Counted from the stretch's first letter, positions 8,949-19,654 are shown. The stretch is 64,000 nt of DNA from Vagococcus sp. CY52-2 (GCF_022655055.1 NZ_CP093384.1:496001-560000); one strand, 5' to 3'. Program-made: numbers and translations. Notes: generated by a model not told the origin, from the sequence alone.

Positions 8949-10431
8949 GGATCTACTTGAAAAAAAAGAGGCGAAGCAGTTAATGTTGTTAAAGCATTTG
9001 CTATTAAAGGATAGCATGTCACAAATCAGTACATTAGCAAAAGAACTTGATATTACAAAATCATCTCTTGAAACATACATCGCTGATTTAGTTTGGATTA
9101 ATGATGAATACAAAGGACTAGCAACCTTAACTTATGATGGATACTTGGTGTCTTTAGAGTTAGCTCCAAGTTTTTCATTAGAAATGATTGAACTTAACTT
9201 ATATAAACAGTCAATCAAGTATCAAATTATGAATTATTTATATCATCATTTTGATTACTCAACAGCGGCTCTGACCACACGTATTGGTATTAGTGAATCT
9301 ACTCTTTTTAGAAAAATAAAAGAATTAAATATCTTATTAAAAGAATTTAGATTAACTATTTGGCAAGGAAAGTTGATTGGAGAAGAAAGTCAGATACGAT
9401 ATTTTTACTATTGTTTTTATTGGTATTTAGATAATTACGCACAAAAAGATATTCCCTTCAAGCAACAATCATTAATTCAGGCAATTCAGAGGGGATTGGG
9501 TGTCTCTTTTTCAGAAGAAAACATGAAACGAATCAATTTGTGGCTACTTATCTCCAAAAAAAGAATTAGTTTTATATCACCTATTTACACAGAATTAAAA
9601 GAAAAAATGATTCCTTATGAACAAGATTATTTGTTTTTAGAACTAAAATCGATTGTATTACGTCTGTTGGGGCATTATGCTGTTGAGGTAGATGAAGAAG
9701 AAGCTATGATTCATTTTAGTTTTCTTATGAGTTTTCAAGTGCTTTCTCAGCAAGACTACCACCAGTATGCCATTATTAGATCAAAATTGACACCTGTGGG
9801 ATTAGTGGATACGTATATTTTAGAATCTTTGATATTATATTATACGCCACTTAAATTATCTCACCAATTAGAAAGTCAAATTAATTACTATTTATCTCGT
9901 ATTCATTCAAGATTATATTTTTTTTATGGAATGATTGAATCCTTATCTAGAGAGTATATTTTAGAAACGGAGAAAGAATGGTCAGGACATGTGATTTATC
10001 CTTTAGTTGAGAGCTTATTCGACTCAGTTGAAGGTGACTATGTTGGGTTTTCAAGCGAGAATAATGCTCAGTTGATTGCACATTCTAAATTACAATATTT
10101 ACACGTCATCGCTTTAATCGATAGTCATATTAATAAAAATGTTAAAATAGGTGTGAAATTACTATTAGAGGATGTTTACCAGGAAGTGTCCACTACACGA
10201 TTAATAAAAAAACTTAATTGTTTAAATGGAGTTAGTTGTAGTAAATATAAAGATAATCAATCTTTTGATTTAATTATTACTAACAAGCCATTGACGCATA
10301 TAAATACTGAAGTTTATTTACTTTCAGAATTAGGGACAAGCTATGATATGGCTCATATTATACAACTTATTAGGAACATATCAACTCGTAAAATGAAAAA
10401 AGATATGACTGTTAAAAAAATTCAATTATAA
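8938..10431 (+). CDS. Mga-like transcriptional regulator, probably of the glycerol genes
   Basis: 497 residues. Two consecutive helix-turn-helix regions are visible: about 10-75 (DSMSQISTLAKELDITKSSL) and about 85-145 (TAALTTRIGISESTLFRKIK). The long helical middle and C-terminal part resembles the Mga/AtxA class, which carries PTS-regulation-like and EIIB-like domains. No PTS histidines could be confirmed by eye. The start is GTG with AAGGAG at 8923-8928; the gene overlaps the flavoprotein gene by 11 bases, implying translational coupling. It sits immediately before glpKOF. In Streptococcus a Mga-like gene is likewise found next to glpK, which supports a glycerol-regulation role, though that is inference here. 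Confidence 0.7.
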   Translation: MKFEDLLEKKEAKQLMLLKHLLLKDSMSQISTLAKELDITKSSLETYIADLVWINDEYKGLATLTYDGYLVSLELAPSFSLEMIELNLYKQSIKYQIMNYLYHHFDYSTAALTTRIGISESTLFRKIKELNILLKEFRLTIWQGKLIGEESQIRYFYYCFYWYLDNYAQKDIPFKQQSLIQAIQRGLGVSFSEENMKRINLWLLISKKRISFISPIYTELKEKMIPYEQDYLFLELKSIVLRLLGHYAVEVDEEEAMIHFSFLMSFQVLSQQDYHQYAIIRSKLTPVGLVDTYILESLILYYTPLKLSHQLESQINYYLSRIHSRLYFFYGMIESLSREYILETEKEWSGHVIYPLVESLFDSVEGDYVGFSSENNAQLIAHSKLQYLHVIALIDSHINKNVKIGVKLLLEDVYQEVSTTRLIKKLNCLNGVSCSKYKDNQSFDLIITNKPLTHINTEVYLLSELGTSYDMAHIIQLIRNISTRKMKKDMTVKKIQL

Positions 10432-10466
10432 TTGGTATAACTCATGTTCGCTATAGAGATAACTTG

Positions 10467-10509
10467 AAACAGTCAATAATTTTTAAAATTAAATAATTAT
10501 TGACTGTTT
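10467..10509. promoter_or_regulatory. Perfect 15-bp inverted repeat upstream of glpK
   Basis: Arms 10467-10481 and 10495-10509 are exact reverse complements separated by 13 AT-only bases. There is no long T run after the right arm, so it is a poor terminator on the plus strand. It could be an operator for the Mga-like regulator or a terminator/antiterminator element. TTGACT (10500-10505) lies in the right arm but has no matching -10 at normal spacing. Confidence 0.5.
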
Positions 10510-10535
10510 GTATGATCAAAAAAAAGGTAGAATGA

Positions 10536-12089
<1,554 letters not shown>

Positions 12090-12111
12090 TACAATATAAG
12101 GACTGATGACA

Positions 12112-13938
12112 ATGAGTTTTTCTTTAAAAACAAGACAAGAAAGTATTAATTATTTAAAAAATCATTCGGTTGATGTATTAATTATTGGTGGTGGTATTAC
12201 AGGAGCGGGTCTGGCTTTACAGACCGCTGCTTCTGGTATGACTACAGCATTAGTTGAGATGCAAGATTTTGCTGAAGGAACATCTTCACGTTCGACTAAA
12301 CTAGTACATGGAGGTATTAGATACCTTAAAACATTTGATGTTGAAGTGGTATCAGATACAGTGAGTGAACGGGCGAATGTCCAAAAAATAGCTCCTCATA
12401 TCCCAAAACCTAATCCAATGTTATTACCAATCTATGATGAACCAAACAATACCTTTTCTCTATTTTCTTTAAAAGTAGCAATGGATTTATATGATAATTT
12501 AGCACACGTTACCGGAACAAAATATGAAAATCGTGTACTAACAAAAGAAGAAGTATTGGAAGTTAGCCCTCATCTAAATCAAGACAAACTTCTTGGTGGT
12601 GGTATTTATCTTGACTTTAAAAATAATGATGCCAGATTAGTGATAGAAAATATTAAAAAAGCACATGAAGATGGGGCTCATTTATTAAGCAAAACGAAAG
12701 TGATAGGATTGATTTATGATGATCATCATAAAATATCAGGCGTTCATGTAGAAGATGTGTTAACTGGAGAAACGTATGACATTCATGCTGATGTCGTAGT
12801 GAATACAACTGGACCTTGGAGTGATACGATTCGTGGGTTATCAAAAGATCAGACTGTAACAAACCAAATGAGACCAACTAAAGGGGTTCATTTAGTGGTT
12901 GATTATGATAAGTTACCTGTGACACAACCAGTCTATTTTGATACAGGGTTATCTGATGGTCGAATGGTCTTTGTCATACCAAGAGAGAATAAGACATATT
13001 TCGGCACAACGGATACCGATTATACAGGAGATTTGGTGCACCCAACAGTGACACAAGAAGATGTTGATTATCTGTTAAAAGTTGTTAATAATCGTTTCCC
13101 TAAACGAGATATTACTTTAGAAGATATAGAAGCAAGTTGGGCAGGATTGAGACCGCTTTTATCTGGAAATGCGGGTTCAGATTATAATGGTGGATCAAAA
13201 GCATCGTTGTCAGATGAAAGTTTAGAGTTAGTCATTCAATCTGTAAAAGATTTTGAAGCAGGGATAGGGTCAAAAGAATCCATTGAACAGACCATTAAAA
13301 AAGCTAAGACAAGTAGTGGTGAAAAAGAGGTATCTGCTTCTTCTGTGTCACGTGGAAGTAGCTTAGATGTGACAAAAGATGGATTAGTGACATTAGCAGG
13401 TGGAAAGATTACCGATTATCGCTTGATGGCAGAAGGAGCACTAAATTTGATTGCTTCAATTTTAAAAGAAAACTTTGGTAGAGAGTATCATTTGGTTGAC
13501 TCTAAGCGTTATCCTGTATCAGGTGGAGAATTTGACCCAACAAAAGTCGAAGAAATGACTGAAGTATTTACAAAATTAGCTATAGAACAAGGCTTAAGTA
13601 ACGAAGAAGCTAGTGATTTAGCTAATCTTTATGGAGCAAATATAAATAAAGTCTTGTCATATGATAAAGTTGATTTTATGGGATTAACCAAAGCAGAATC
13701 GATGAGTTTAATGTATGCGCTTGAAGAAGAGATGACATTAACGCCAGTTGATTATGTGTTACGACGTACAAATTATTTGTTATTTAAACGTGATCGCTTA
13801 GAGAAGATAAAAGAGGCTATTATAAATGCTATGTCTCAATATTTTGAGTGGACACAAGAAGAAGTGAGCAATTATACAAAAGAATTAGATAATGCAATGT
13901 CAGAATCATTTTTATCAGACTTGAAAATAGAAGGGTGA
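12112..13938 (+). CDS. glpO: Alpha-glycerophosphate oxidase (H2O2-forming)
   Basis: 608 residues. Oxidises glycerol 3-phosphate to dihydroxyacetone phosphate with O2, releasing H2O2. The FAD-binding DVLIIGGGITGAG is near residues 18-30, followed by EGTSSRSTKLVHGG, strongly conserved in GlpO/GlpD. Compared with respiratory GlpD, it has the extra segment of about 50 residues (roughly 365-415, rich in Ser/Lys/Glu) characteristic of the cytosolic oxidases of streptococci and enterococci. Two in-frame ATGs exist; AAGGA at 12098-12102 is only three bases from ATG 12106, so ATG 12112 is preferred and also fits the N-terminus of known GlpO. Middle gene of glpKOF. Confidence 0.95.
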   Translation: MSFSLKTRQESINYLKNHSVDVLIIGGGITGAGLALQTAASGMTTALVEMQDFAEGTSSRSTKLVHGGIRYLKTFDVEVVSDTVSERANVQKIAPHIPKPNPMLLPIYDEPNNTFSLFSLKVAMDLYDNLAHVTGTKYENRVLTKEEVLEVSPHLNQDKLLGGGIYLDFKNNDARLVIENIKKAHEDGAHLLSKTKVIGLIYDDHHKISGVHVEDVLTGETYDIHADVVVNTTGPWSDTIRGLSKDQTVTNQMRPTKGVHLVVDYDKLPVTQPVYFDTGLSDGRMVFVIPRENKTYFGTTDTDYTGDLVHPTVTQEDVDYLLKVVNNRFPKRDITLEDIEASWAGLRPLLSGNAGSDYNGGSKASLSDESLELVIQSVKDFEAGIGSKESIEQTIKKAKTSSGEKEVSASSVSRGSSLDVTKDGLVTLAGGKITDYRLMAEGALNLIASILKENFGREYHLVDSKRYPVSGGEFDPTKVEEMTEVFTKLAIEQGLSNEEASDLANLYGANINKVLSYDKVDFMGLTKAESMSLMYALEEEMTLTPVDYVLRRTNYLLFKRDRLEKIKEAIINAMSQYFEWTQEEVSNYTKELDNAMSESFLSDLKIEG

Positions 13939-13948
13939 GTTAAATATA

Positions 13949-14668
13949 ATGGACGCAACGAGTTTACAAATTTTTAGTGAGTTTTTAGGAACATTGATTT
14001 TGGTATTACTTGGTGATGGTGTAGTAGCTGCTGTTAGTTTAAATAAGAGTAAAGCTCAAGGAGCTGGATGGGTAGCTGTAACACTAGGATGGGGAGCAGC
14101 TGTAACAATCGCAGTTTATATTTCTGGATTTATGGGACCGGCTCATTTAAATCCCGCTGTGACATTAGGATTAGCAATAGCAGGTGATTTTTCTTGGAAT
14201 TTAGTGGCACCATTCTTTATCGCACAAGTTTTAGGTGGTATAGTAGGAGCAATTTTAGTTTGGATTACTTATTTACCACATTTTGAAGCAACAAAAGATG
14301 AAGCAGCTATTCTTGGAACATTTGCAACAGGACCAGCGATTCGTAATTATACATCAAATGTTGTGACTGAAGCAATTGGAACATTTGTTTTAGTGTTTGG
14401 TTTGTTAGCATTTGGACAAAATACATTTGCAGACGGATTCAATCCAGTTGTTGTTGGAATATTAATTTTATCACTTGGCCTGTCTCTAGGAGGTCCGACA
14501 GGATATGCAATTAATCCAGCTCGTGATTTGGGTCCACGTATTGCGCATCAAATGTTGCCAATCAAAAATAAAGGTGGGTCTGATTGGTCATATTCTTGGG
14601 TACCAGTTGTAGGGCCATTAGTGGGTGGCGCGTTAGCTGCTGGTTTATGGATGATGATTCCTTTATAG
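13949..14668 (+). CDS. glpF: Glycerol uptake facilitator (aquaglyceroporin)
   Basis: 239 residues with six membrane helices and the two half-helix NPA motifs of the MIP family: HLNPAVTLG near residue 71 and AINPARDLGPR near 190. The aspartate after the second NPAR (RDLGPR) is the mark of glycerol-conducting members. It admits glycerol by facilitated diffusion for GlpK to trap. It starts 10 bases after glpO and ends the operon, as in other Lactobacillales. Confidence 0.95.
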   Translation: MDATSLQIFSEFLGTLILVLLGDGVVAAVSLNKSKAQGAGWVAVTLGWGAAVTIAVYISGFMGPAHLNPAVTLGLAIAGDFSWNLVAPFFIAQVLGGIVGAILVWITYLPHFEATKDEAAILGTFATGPAIRNYTSNVVTEAIGTFVLVFGLLAFGQNTFADGFNPVVVGILILSLGLSLGGPTGYAINPARDLGPRIAHQMLPIKNKGGSDWSYSWVPVVGPLVGGALAAGLWMMIPL

Positions 14669-14681
14669 AATAAAAAGTATT

Positions 14682-14723
14682 AAAGTTGTTAGATTGAGCT
14701 TGTCTCATCTGACAACTTTTTTT
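14682..14723 (+). terminator. Rho-independent terminator of glpKOF
   Basis: A long stem (14682-14698 with 14704-14719, one bulge and one G-T pair) followed by a T run. Confidence 0.85.
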
Positions 14724-14860
14724 AATTAAAAAAACACTTCTTTTTTTTTTGTTATTAACTTGTGTTATTTTTCTAAATAATTCATAATATACATATAAAA
14801 GTGTTATTTATTAAATGTGACAGATCTCAGATGAAAATAGATCGTTAAGGGGATAGGAAA

Positions 14861-16330
14861 ATGAAAAAAATTACACCGTATTTATTATTATCGACTTTAG
14901 TATGTCAAAGTCTATCTGTAGGGACCATTGTCCAAGCAAGGGATCTTCATAAGGTAGATAGTGAATTAATAAATCAAGAAGTAGCAGAAACAACTGATAG
15001 TACAACTGAAATGGTACCAAGTAATGACACTGATACTGTGGTAGAGGATGTACCGAAAAACACACCAGAAGAAAAACCAGAAGAAAAACCAGAAGAAAAA
15101 CCAGAAGAAAAACCAGAAGAAAAACCAGAACAAAAACCAGAAGAAAAACCAGAACAAAAACCAGAACAAAAACCAGAACAAAAACCAGAACAAAAACCAG
15201 AACAAAAGCCAGAACAAAAACCAGAGCAAAAGCCAGAACAAAAGCCAGAACAAAAGCCAGAACAAAAACCAGAACAAAAACCAGAACAAAAACCAGTGGT
15301 TAGTTATCCTGCTCAGTCAGAAGCTACTTATTTTGGTGATGCCAGTCAAATAACTAGTAATAAAGAAAATTCACCAATTCATTTTGCAGTCACAAAAACA
15401 ACACAAGAGTTCATTAATGAGATAGGTGAATCTGCTAGAAAAATTGGTCAAGAATATGACTTATATGCTTCAGTCATGATTGCACAAGCTATTTTAGAAT
15501 CTGGAAGTGGTCAAAGCTCTTTATCAGCTTATCCAAATTATAATTTATTTGGTATAAAAGGTGAATATAAGGGTGAATCAGCTTCTTTTTATACATTAGA
15601 AGATAATGGTTCTGGTCAATTATATGGTATTCAAGCAAAATTTAGAAAATACCCTTCAACAAAAGAATCTCTTGAAGATTATGCAAAATTAATGAAGTCA
15701 GGACTAGCATCTAATGAAAACTTTTATAAAGGAGTCAGTAAAAAGGAAGCTAAGTCATATAAAGAAGCAACTGCTTTTTTAACAGGAAAATATGCGACAG
15801 ATACACGTTATGATGAAAAATTAAATTCTTTAATTGAAACATATGATTTAACTTATTTTGATCAAGCAGTGAAAAAAGGTAAGCGTGTAACAAAACATAA
15901 TAAACAAGTAGATACTTATGAAATTATGAATCCAGAATCAAAGAAAAAAGCCATCTTTATATTACCGTTGGATGAAAAATACATTATTTCAAGCCCATTT
16001 GGACAAAGGGGAAGTGAACATCATGATGGAATCGATTTAGCTATTGCTGCTAATACACCTGTACTTGCTTCTAGTGATGGTGTGGTTGTTGGAACAGGAT
16101 TTGATCCGTCTGCAGGAAATTATGTGATTATCAAACATTTAAATGATTTATACACAAATTATTTCCATTTAAATTCAATTAGTGTGTCTCTTGGAGAAAA
16201 AGTAACAAGTGGCAATATTGTTGGATTAGTTGGTAGCACTGGAAATTCAACAGGAAGTCATTTACATTTTGGGATAAGTACAGATATGTGGAAACATTAT
16301 TTAAACCCAACATCATATTTTGACTTTTAA
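14861..16330 (+). CDS. Secreted peptidoglycan hydrolase: glucosaminidase plus M23 peptidase
   Basis: 489 residues. A signal peptide (1-26, ending VQA) leads to an acidic Thr/Glu-rich linker and 19 Pro-Glu-Glu/Gln-Lys repeats (about 69-144), probably a wall-spanning stalk. Then comes a GH73-type N-acetylglucosaminidase domain (about 170-320) with catalytic Glu213 in AILESGSGQS, and a C-terminal M23 endopeptidase domain (about 370-489) with zinc ligands H388, D392 (HDGID) and the HLH motif at 467-469. It therefore can cut both glycan and peptide bonds of the wall, for daughter-cell separation or remodelling. No LPxTG anchor or LysM repeats are seen. Monocistronic by its neighbours. Confidence 0.9.
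   Translation: MKKITPYLLLSTLVCQSLSVGTIVQARDLHKVDSELINQEVAETTDSTTEMVPSNDTDTVVEDVPKNTPEEKPEEKPEEKPEEKPEEKPEQKPEEKPEQKPEQKPEQKPEQKPEQKPEQKPEQKPEQKPEQKPEQKPEQKPEQKPVVSYPAQSEATYFGDASQITSNKENSPIHFAVTKTTQEFINEIGESARKIGQEYDLYASVMIAQAILESGSGQSSLSAYPNYNLFGIKGEYKGESASFYTLEDNGSGQLYGIQAKFRKYPSTKESLEDYAKLMKSGLASNENFYKGVSKKEAKSYKEATAFLTGKYATDTRYDEKLNSLIETYDLTYFDQAVKKGKRVTKHNKQVDTYEIMNPESKKKAIFILPLDEKYIISSPFGQRGSEHHDGIDLAIAANTPVLASSDGVVVGTGFDPSAGNYVIIKHLNDLYTNYFHLNSISVSLGEKVTSGNIVGLVGSTGNSTGSHLHFGISTDMWKHYLNPTSYFDF
15065..15292 (+). repeat. In-frame 12-bp tandem repeat, 19 units, encoding PEEK/PEQK
   Basis: 19 consecutive 12-base units (CCA GAA SAA AAR) with no interruption: five PEEK, one PEQK, one PEEK, then twelve PEQK. 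Variation is confined to the third codon's first base and the last base of the lysine codon (AAA/AAG). The 12-base period keeps frame when units are gained or lost, so stalk length can vary by slippage without breaking the gene. Confidence 0.95.
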
Positions 16331-16343
16331 TTAAATGTGAATA

Positions 16344-16373
16344 GATAGCCGTTTATTATAGGTTATCATTTTC
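16344..16373 (+). terminator. Weak terminator after the peptidoglycan hydrolase
   Basis: A 7-bp stem with a G-T pair (16344-16350 with 16361-16367) followed by an interrupted T-rich stretch. Confidence 0.4.
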
Positions 16374-16440
16374 AATTTTGACTAAATAGTAGTAGACTAA
16401 CCATGTAATAATAAATGTGCTATTTTAGGAGGAGATTTAT

Positions 16441-16734
16441 ATGACAAACTATGATAAGAAAGAAGAAAAAGTATTAGATGATATTGCTAAAGTAATGGAA
16501 AAATTAGACAAATACTTAGATGAAGAAGTTAGTTTAGAAGATACTCCTGATAAAAAATACGAAATTAAAAAATGGTATGTGCAACGTAGAGCATTACATG
16601 ATATTAAACGTCTATTACATGATGTGGATAAATATGATAAGTATGAAGCAAAAGAATTAGAACAGTTTGAAAAAGATTTTGAAGGATTAGGATTAGATGT
16701 AGAAACAGTTGCGTTTATCACTAATTACTTCTAA
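16441..16734 (+). CDS. Small highly charged protein of unknown function
   Basis: 97 residues, very rich in Lys, Glu and Asp, with no membrane segment or signal peptide. It looks all-helical and could form a coiled coil. I do not recognise the family. The reading frame is well supported by AGGAGG seven bases upstream and by a strong terminator directly after it. It is transcribed convergently with the glmL pseudogene. Nothing in the context indicates a role. Confidence 0.65.
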   Translation: MTNYDKKEEKVLDDIAKVMEKLDKYLDEEVSLEDTPDKKYEIKKWYVQRRALHDIKRLLHDVDKYDKYEAKELEQFEKDFEGLGLDVETVAFITNYF

Positions 16735-16747
16735 AAAGAAAATGAGA

Positions 16748-16781
16748 ATCCCCCGAGAAGCTATTCTCGGAGGATTTTTTT
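16748..16781 (+). terminator. Rho-independent terminator between convergent genes
   Basis: An 11-bp GC-rich stem with one mismatch (16748-16758 with 16765-16775) followed by T residues. The end touches the stop codon of the convergent glmL pseudogene (16780-16782). Confidence 0.85.
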
Positions 16782-18164
16782 AGTTTAATTTAGTAAGATA
16801 TTTCATCGCAATGTTACAAGCTAAATCTTTATCCACTGTTGATAATAACCCTATTGCTGAAAGTATATATGCTTTATCTAAGTATATATACTTTGTTCAG
16901 GTGTTAAGAGGGTCTTATTAGTTGGTGAAAGAGCAGCGGATAAAACATCCTCAGGGTGATCATTGTGAACAAGAACTCCACCTGTACCAATAATTGTCGT
17001 GAAGAGTCGTAAATCCTTGCCATATTGATGATAAATCGTACGAGAAGGTGTTTGCTCTTTTATATAGTAGCCAGCGTGACGATTAATCGCTGTTTTAATG
17101 GCGATTTTTGCAATAGTGTTATCCATGATTTTTTCTTCTATAGTATCAGCAATGTATTCAGGGTGTTGACTTCTAAAATGACATTTTTCTTTAATCGTTT
17201 CCTCGTCAAAAGAAGTATAAGTAGCAAATGATTGATAAGAGGTACTTTCTAATAAACTATTAGCAGAGTAACGCATTCCTAAATCTCCTTCGACAGTTCT
17301 CTTACTAAATGGTTCTTCTAATCCATCAAATTGGACGTTTTTTTGTTGTTTTTTGCCGCTATCAATGGAGTGGATATCCGTCGTGGCTCCACCTACATCA
17401 ACAATAAGAATATTTCCAAAACCTTTATTTTTTTTCGTTCCTTTCGATAAAAGCTCTGCAGCGTATAAAACAGAGGATGGGGTAGGAATAATATCGTTAG
17501 ATAATGAAGCTTGTATGTCACCCATTCCTTTTGCTTTTACGATATTATGAATGAATATTTGACGTAATATTTTTCTAGTTGGTTCAGTATTTAGTTGATT
17601 GATTTGCGGCATTACATTTTCTGTTAAATGGAAATTAACACAAAATTGTTTAAAAAGCGCTTTTATTTCTGGATAATTTTCTTCATTTCCGGCTACTACG
17701 ACGGGTGCTTTTAAAGAAAGTTCGGTTAATAATGTAGTATCTTTTAAAATATTTTTTTCATTTCCTCCATTGTTCCCCCACTTAAAAGGATAACGTCTGG
17801 TTGAAGTTGCTCTATTTCTTCTATATCATGAGGCTTTAATCCATAACTGTAGACTTTTAACACTCTAGTACCAGCACCTAAAGCCGCTCGTTTAGCAGCT
17901 TCTGCGGTTAAAGTATAAACCGATAGCGACTATTTTAAACCCTCTCTTAGCTGAGGAACAAGCTAATACTTTATCTATATGAGGTTTGTTTACACCAGAA
18001 AACAAATCGTTATAGGCTTGGTTGTATCCATCTAATACATTTGTTTCAACTGTCGTATAGGCTTTGCTAGTTGTAATAATGTCTTGTTTCACATCATCAA
18101 TCGCAGTCAATTTAGTGTAGGTACTTCCAAAATCTGCTAGTAAGTATATCGTCATTTTTATCAC
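16780..18164 (-). pseudogene. glmL: Broken glmL (mutL), glutamate mutase reactivating ATPase
   Basis: Joining three frames on the minus strand rebuilds a protein of the GlmL/MutL family, an ASKHA-type ATPase that reactivates B12-dependent glutamate mutase. The start (LLADFGSTYTKLTAIDD, then KVLACSSAKRGFKIVAIGL) is intact. The frame breaks near 17911-17919 (a few bases lost before LTAEAAKRAALGAG), at 17769-17770 (one base lost inside the GGTDGGNE-type loop) and at 16881-16890 (two extra bases in a TA run). The tail YILSAIGLLSTVDKDLACN ends at 16780. The second phosphate motif IVDVGGATTDIHS remains. An RBS (AGAGGTG) still precedes the ATG. No glmE/glmS is in the window. Three independent lesions make sequencing error unlikely. 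Confidence 0.88.
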
Positions 18165-18557
18165 CTCTAAAAAAATTTTTTGTTATTTAATTATTTTTTT
18201 AACATAATTTTTTTATCTAATAATCGTCAAAACTCTTTTTTAAAAACGATGAAATTTTAATGAGTAAAACTAGAATAAAAAATCATTTTATTTTTGATAA
18301 GGTATTTAAATTGTCAATATGATAAAAAACTTCTGTTGAAAAACTAGGTTTACAATACAATAAGTATTGACATGACAATGATTTTATAACTCTTTATCTT
18401 ATTCAACGGCAAATTTGTCAAAAAAAGGTCAAAAGATTAAGACTAGAAAAAACGATTTTTTTAACTTGGTTTTTTTTAGTAAATAAAATAAAAAAATTGT
18501 ATAAAGAATGATCATTACTAATTATTTCACACGTTGTCTTTTTATATAAAAGTATTG

Positions 18558-18586
18558 TTGACTTGTTATTTAAAGGGTGCTATTCT
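18558..18586 (+). promoter_or_regulatory. Sigma-70-type promoter of the ftcD (hut) operon
   Basis: TTGACT at 18558-18563, a 17-base spacer and TATTCT at 18581-18586. The predicted transcript has a leader of about 160 bases. Confidence 0.65.
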
Positions 18587-18598
18587 TTGGATGTCGAT

Positions 18599-18612
18599 TG
18601 AAAGCGCTACCT
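18599..18612 (+). promoter_or_regulatory. cre (CcpA) site in the hut leader
   Basis: TGAAAGCGCTACCT matches the cre consensus TGWAANCGNTNNCA at every defined position but the last. It sits about +6 to +20 from the predicted start of transcription, a classic repressing position. Confidence 0.7.
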
Positions 18613-18754
18613 AATAAGTTGTGCTTTATTTTAACAAAAGTAAGGGAGTGAAAAAAAGAAGTAAATTCTTACTTTTTATTATAAAAGTAGGTTATAGTAT
18701 CTGTACATAGTTTTTACGTGTATCAAACCATAAATTGAAAGGATGTTGTTTATA

Positions 18755-19654
18755 ATGGCAAAAATTATTGAATGTGTCCCAAATTTTAGTGAAGGTAAAA
18801 ATGAAGAAGTAATTAACGGATTAGTTTCAGTGGCAAAAAGTGTCGGTGGAGTGACGTTGTTAGATCATTCTTCAGATAAAAGTCATAACCGTAGTGTGTT
18901 TACACTTGTTGGGGATGAAGATGGTATTCAAGAAGTTGCTTTTCAATTAGTTAAATATGCAAGTGAAAATATTGACATGACAAAACATACAGGAGAACAT
19001 CCTAGAATGGGTGCAACCGACGTTGTTCCATTTATCCCGATTAAAGATGTAACGTTAGAAGAATGTATCGACATTTCGAAAAAAGTAGCAAAACGCATCA
19101 ACGATGAATTAGATATCCCAATTTTCTTATATGAAGAATCAGCATCTGCCCCAACTCGTAAAAACTTGGCAAAAGTGCGTAAAGGACAATTTGAAGGCAT
19201 GCCAGAAAAATTAAACGAAGAAGAATGGGCGCCTGATTTTGGTGAAAGAGTTATCCATCCTACAGCAGGAATTACAGCAGTTGGAGCAAGAATGCCATTA
19301 GTAGCCTTCAACGTCAACTTAGATACTGATAACATTGATATTGCTAACAAGATTGCTCGTATCATTCGTGCTTCTGGTGGTGGATTTAAATATTGTAAAG
19401 GTATTGGGGTTATGTTAGAAGATAGAAACATCGCTCAAGTTTCTATGAACATGGTTAACTTTGAAGGAACGCCACTTTACCGTACATTTGAAACAATTCG
19501 TTTTGAAGCAAAACGTTATGGCGTAAATATTATTGGTAGTGAAATCATTGGTCTAACACCAGCAAAAGCATTGATTGATTGTGCCGAATACTACCTACAA
19601 GTAGAAGACTTTGATTATGGTAAACAAGTATTAGAAAATCATTTATTAAATTAA
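18755..19654 (+). CDS. ftcD: Glutamate formimidoyltransferase
   Basis: 299 residues, corresponding to the formiminotransferase half of bifunctional mammalian FTCD. It moves the formimino group of N-formiminoglutamate to tetrahydrofolate, giving glutamate and 5-formimino-THF. The family opening AKIIECVPNFSEG and the region KHTGEHPRMGATDVVPF are intact. A longer frame opens at ATG 18743, but it begins directly on the AAAGG ribosome site, so ATG 18755 is preferred; spacing is then rather long. It is the first gene of the hut operon and is followed after 13 bases by the cyclodeaminase that uses its product. Confidence 0.93.
   Translation: MAKIIECVPNFSEGKNEEVINGLVSVAKSVGGVTLLDHSSDKSHNRSVFTLVGDEDGIQEVAFQLVKYASENIDMTKHTGEHPRMGATDVVPFIPIKDVTLEECIDISKKVAKRINDELDIPIFLYEESASAPTRKNLAKVRKGQFEGMPEKLNEEEWAPDFGERVIHPTAGITAVGARMPLVAFNVNLDTDNIDIANKIARIIRASGGGFKYCKGIGVMLEDRNIAQVSMNMVNFEGTPLYRTFETIRFEAKRYGVNIIGSEIIGLTPAKALIDCAEYYLQVEDFDYGKQVLENHLLN

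Larger units (their letters stand above)
18165..18754. other. 590-base AT-rich intergenic region upstream of the hut genes
   Basis: It lies between the divergent glmL pseudogene and ftcD. The first 370 bases are very AT-rich with long A and T runs and no coding frame. The ftcD promoter and a cre site are at 18558-18612. A small A/T-only hairpin (AAGTAA with TTACTT around 18660-18676) lies in the leader. I saw no remnant of glmE or glmS here. Confidence 0.6.

Noticed and set aside
10500-10533. glpK promoter from TTGACT (10500-10505) and TAGAAT (10528-10533)
   Set aside because: The spacer would be 22 bases; the true promoter is not obvious from the sequence.
15065-15292. Possible CRISPR-like array
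   Set aside because: The units are 12 bases, directly tandem without spacers, in frame within a gene.
14966-15353. Long open frames on both strands across the repeat (Phe/Trp/Leu-rich on the minus strand, Lys/Asn/Gln-rich in another plus frame)
   Set aside because: They are shadows of the 12-base repeat encoding PEEK/PEQK. Neither has a ribosome site or non-repeat sequence that looks coding.
16878-17612. A stand-alone 244-residue protein on the minus strand
   Set aside because: Its apparent start is internal. The same frame continues upstream with GlmL sequence, and the missing ends lie in other frames, so it is part of the pseudogene.
18361-18400. A second hut promoter starting with TTGACA at 18367
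   Set aside because: The nearest -10-like hexamers are 12 and 21 bases away, outside the useful range.
18943-19431. 162-codon minus-strand frame opposite ftcD
   Set aside because: ftcD is unambiguous on the plus strand. The antisense frame has no ribosome site or recognisable product.
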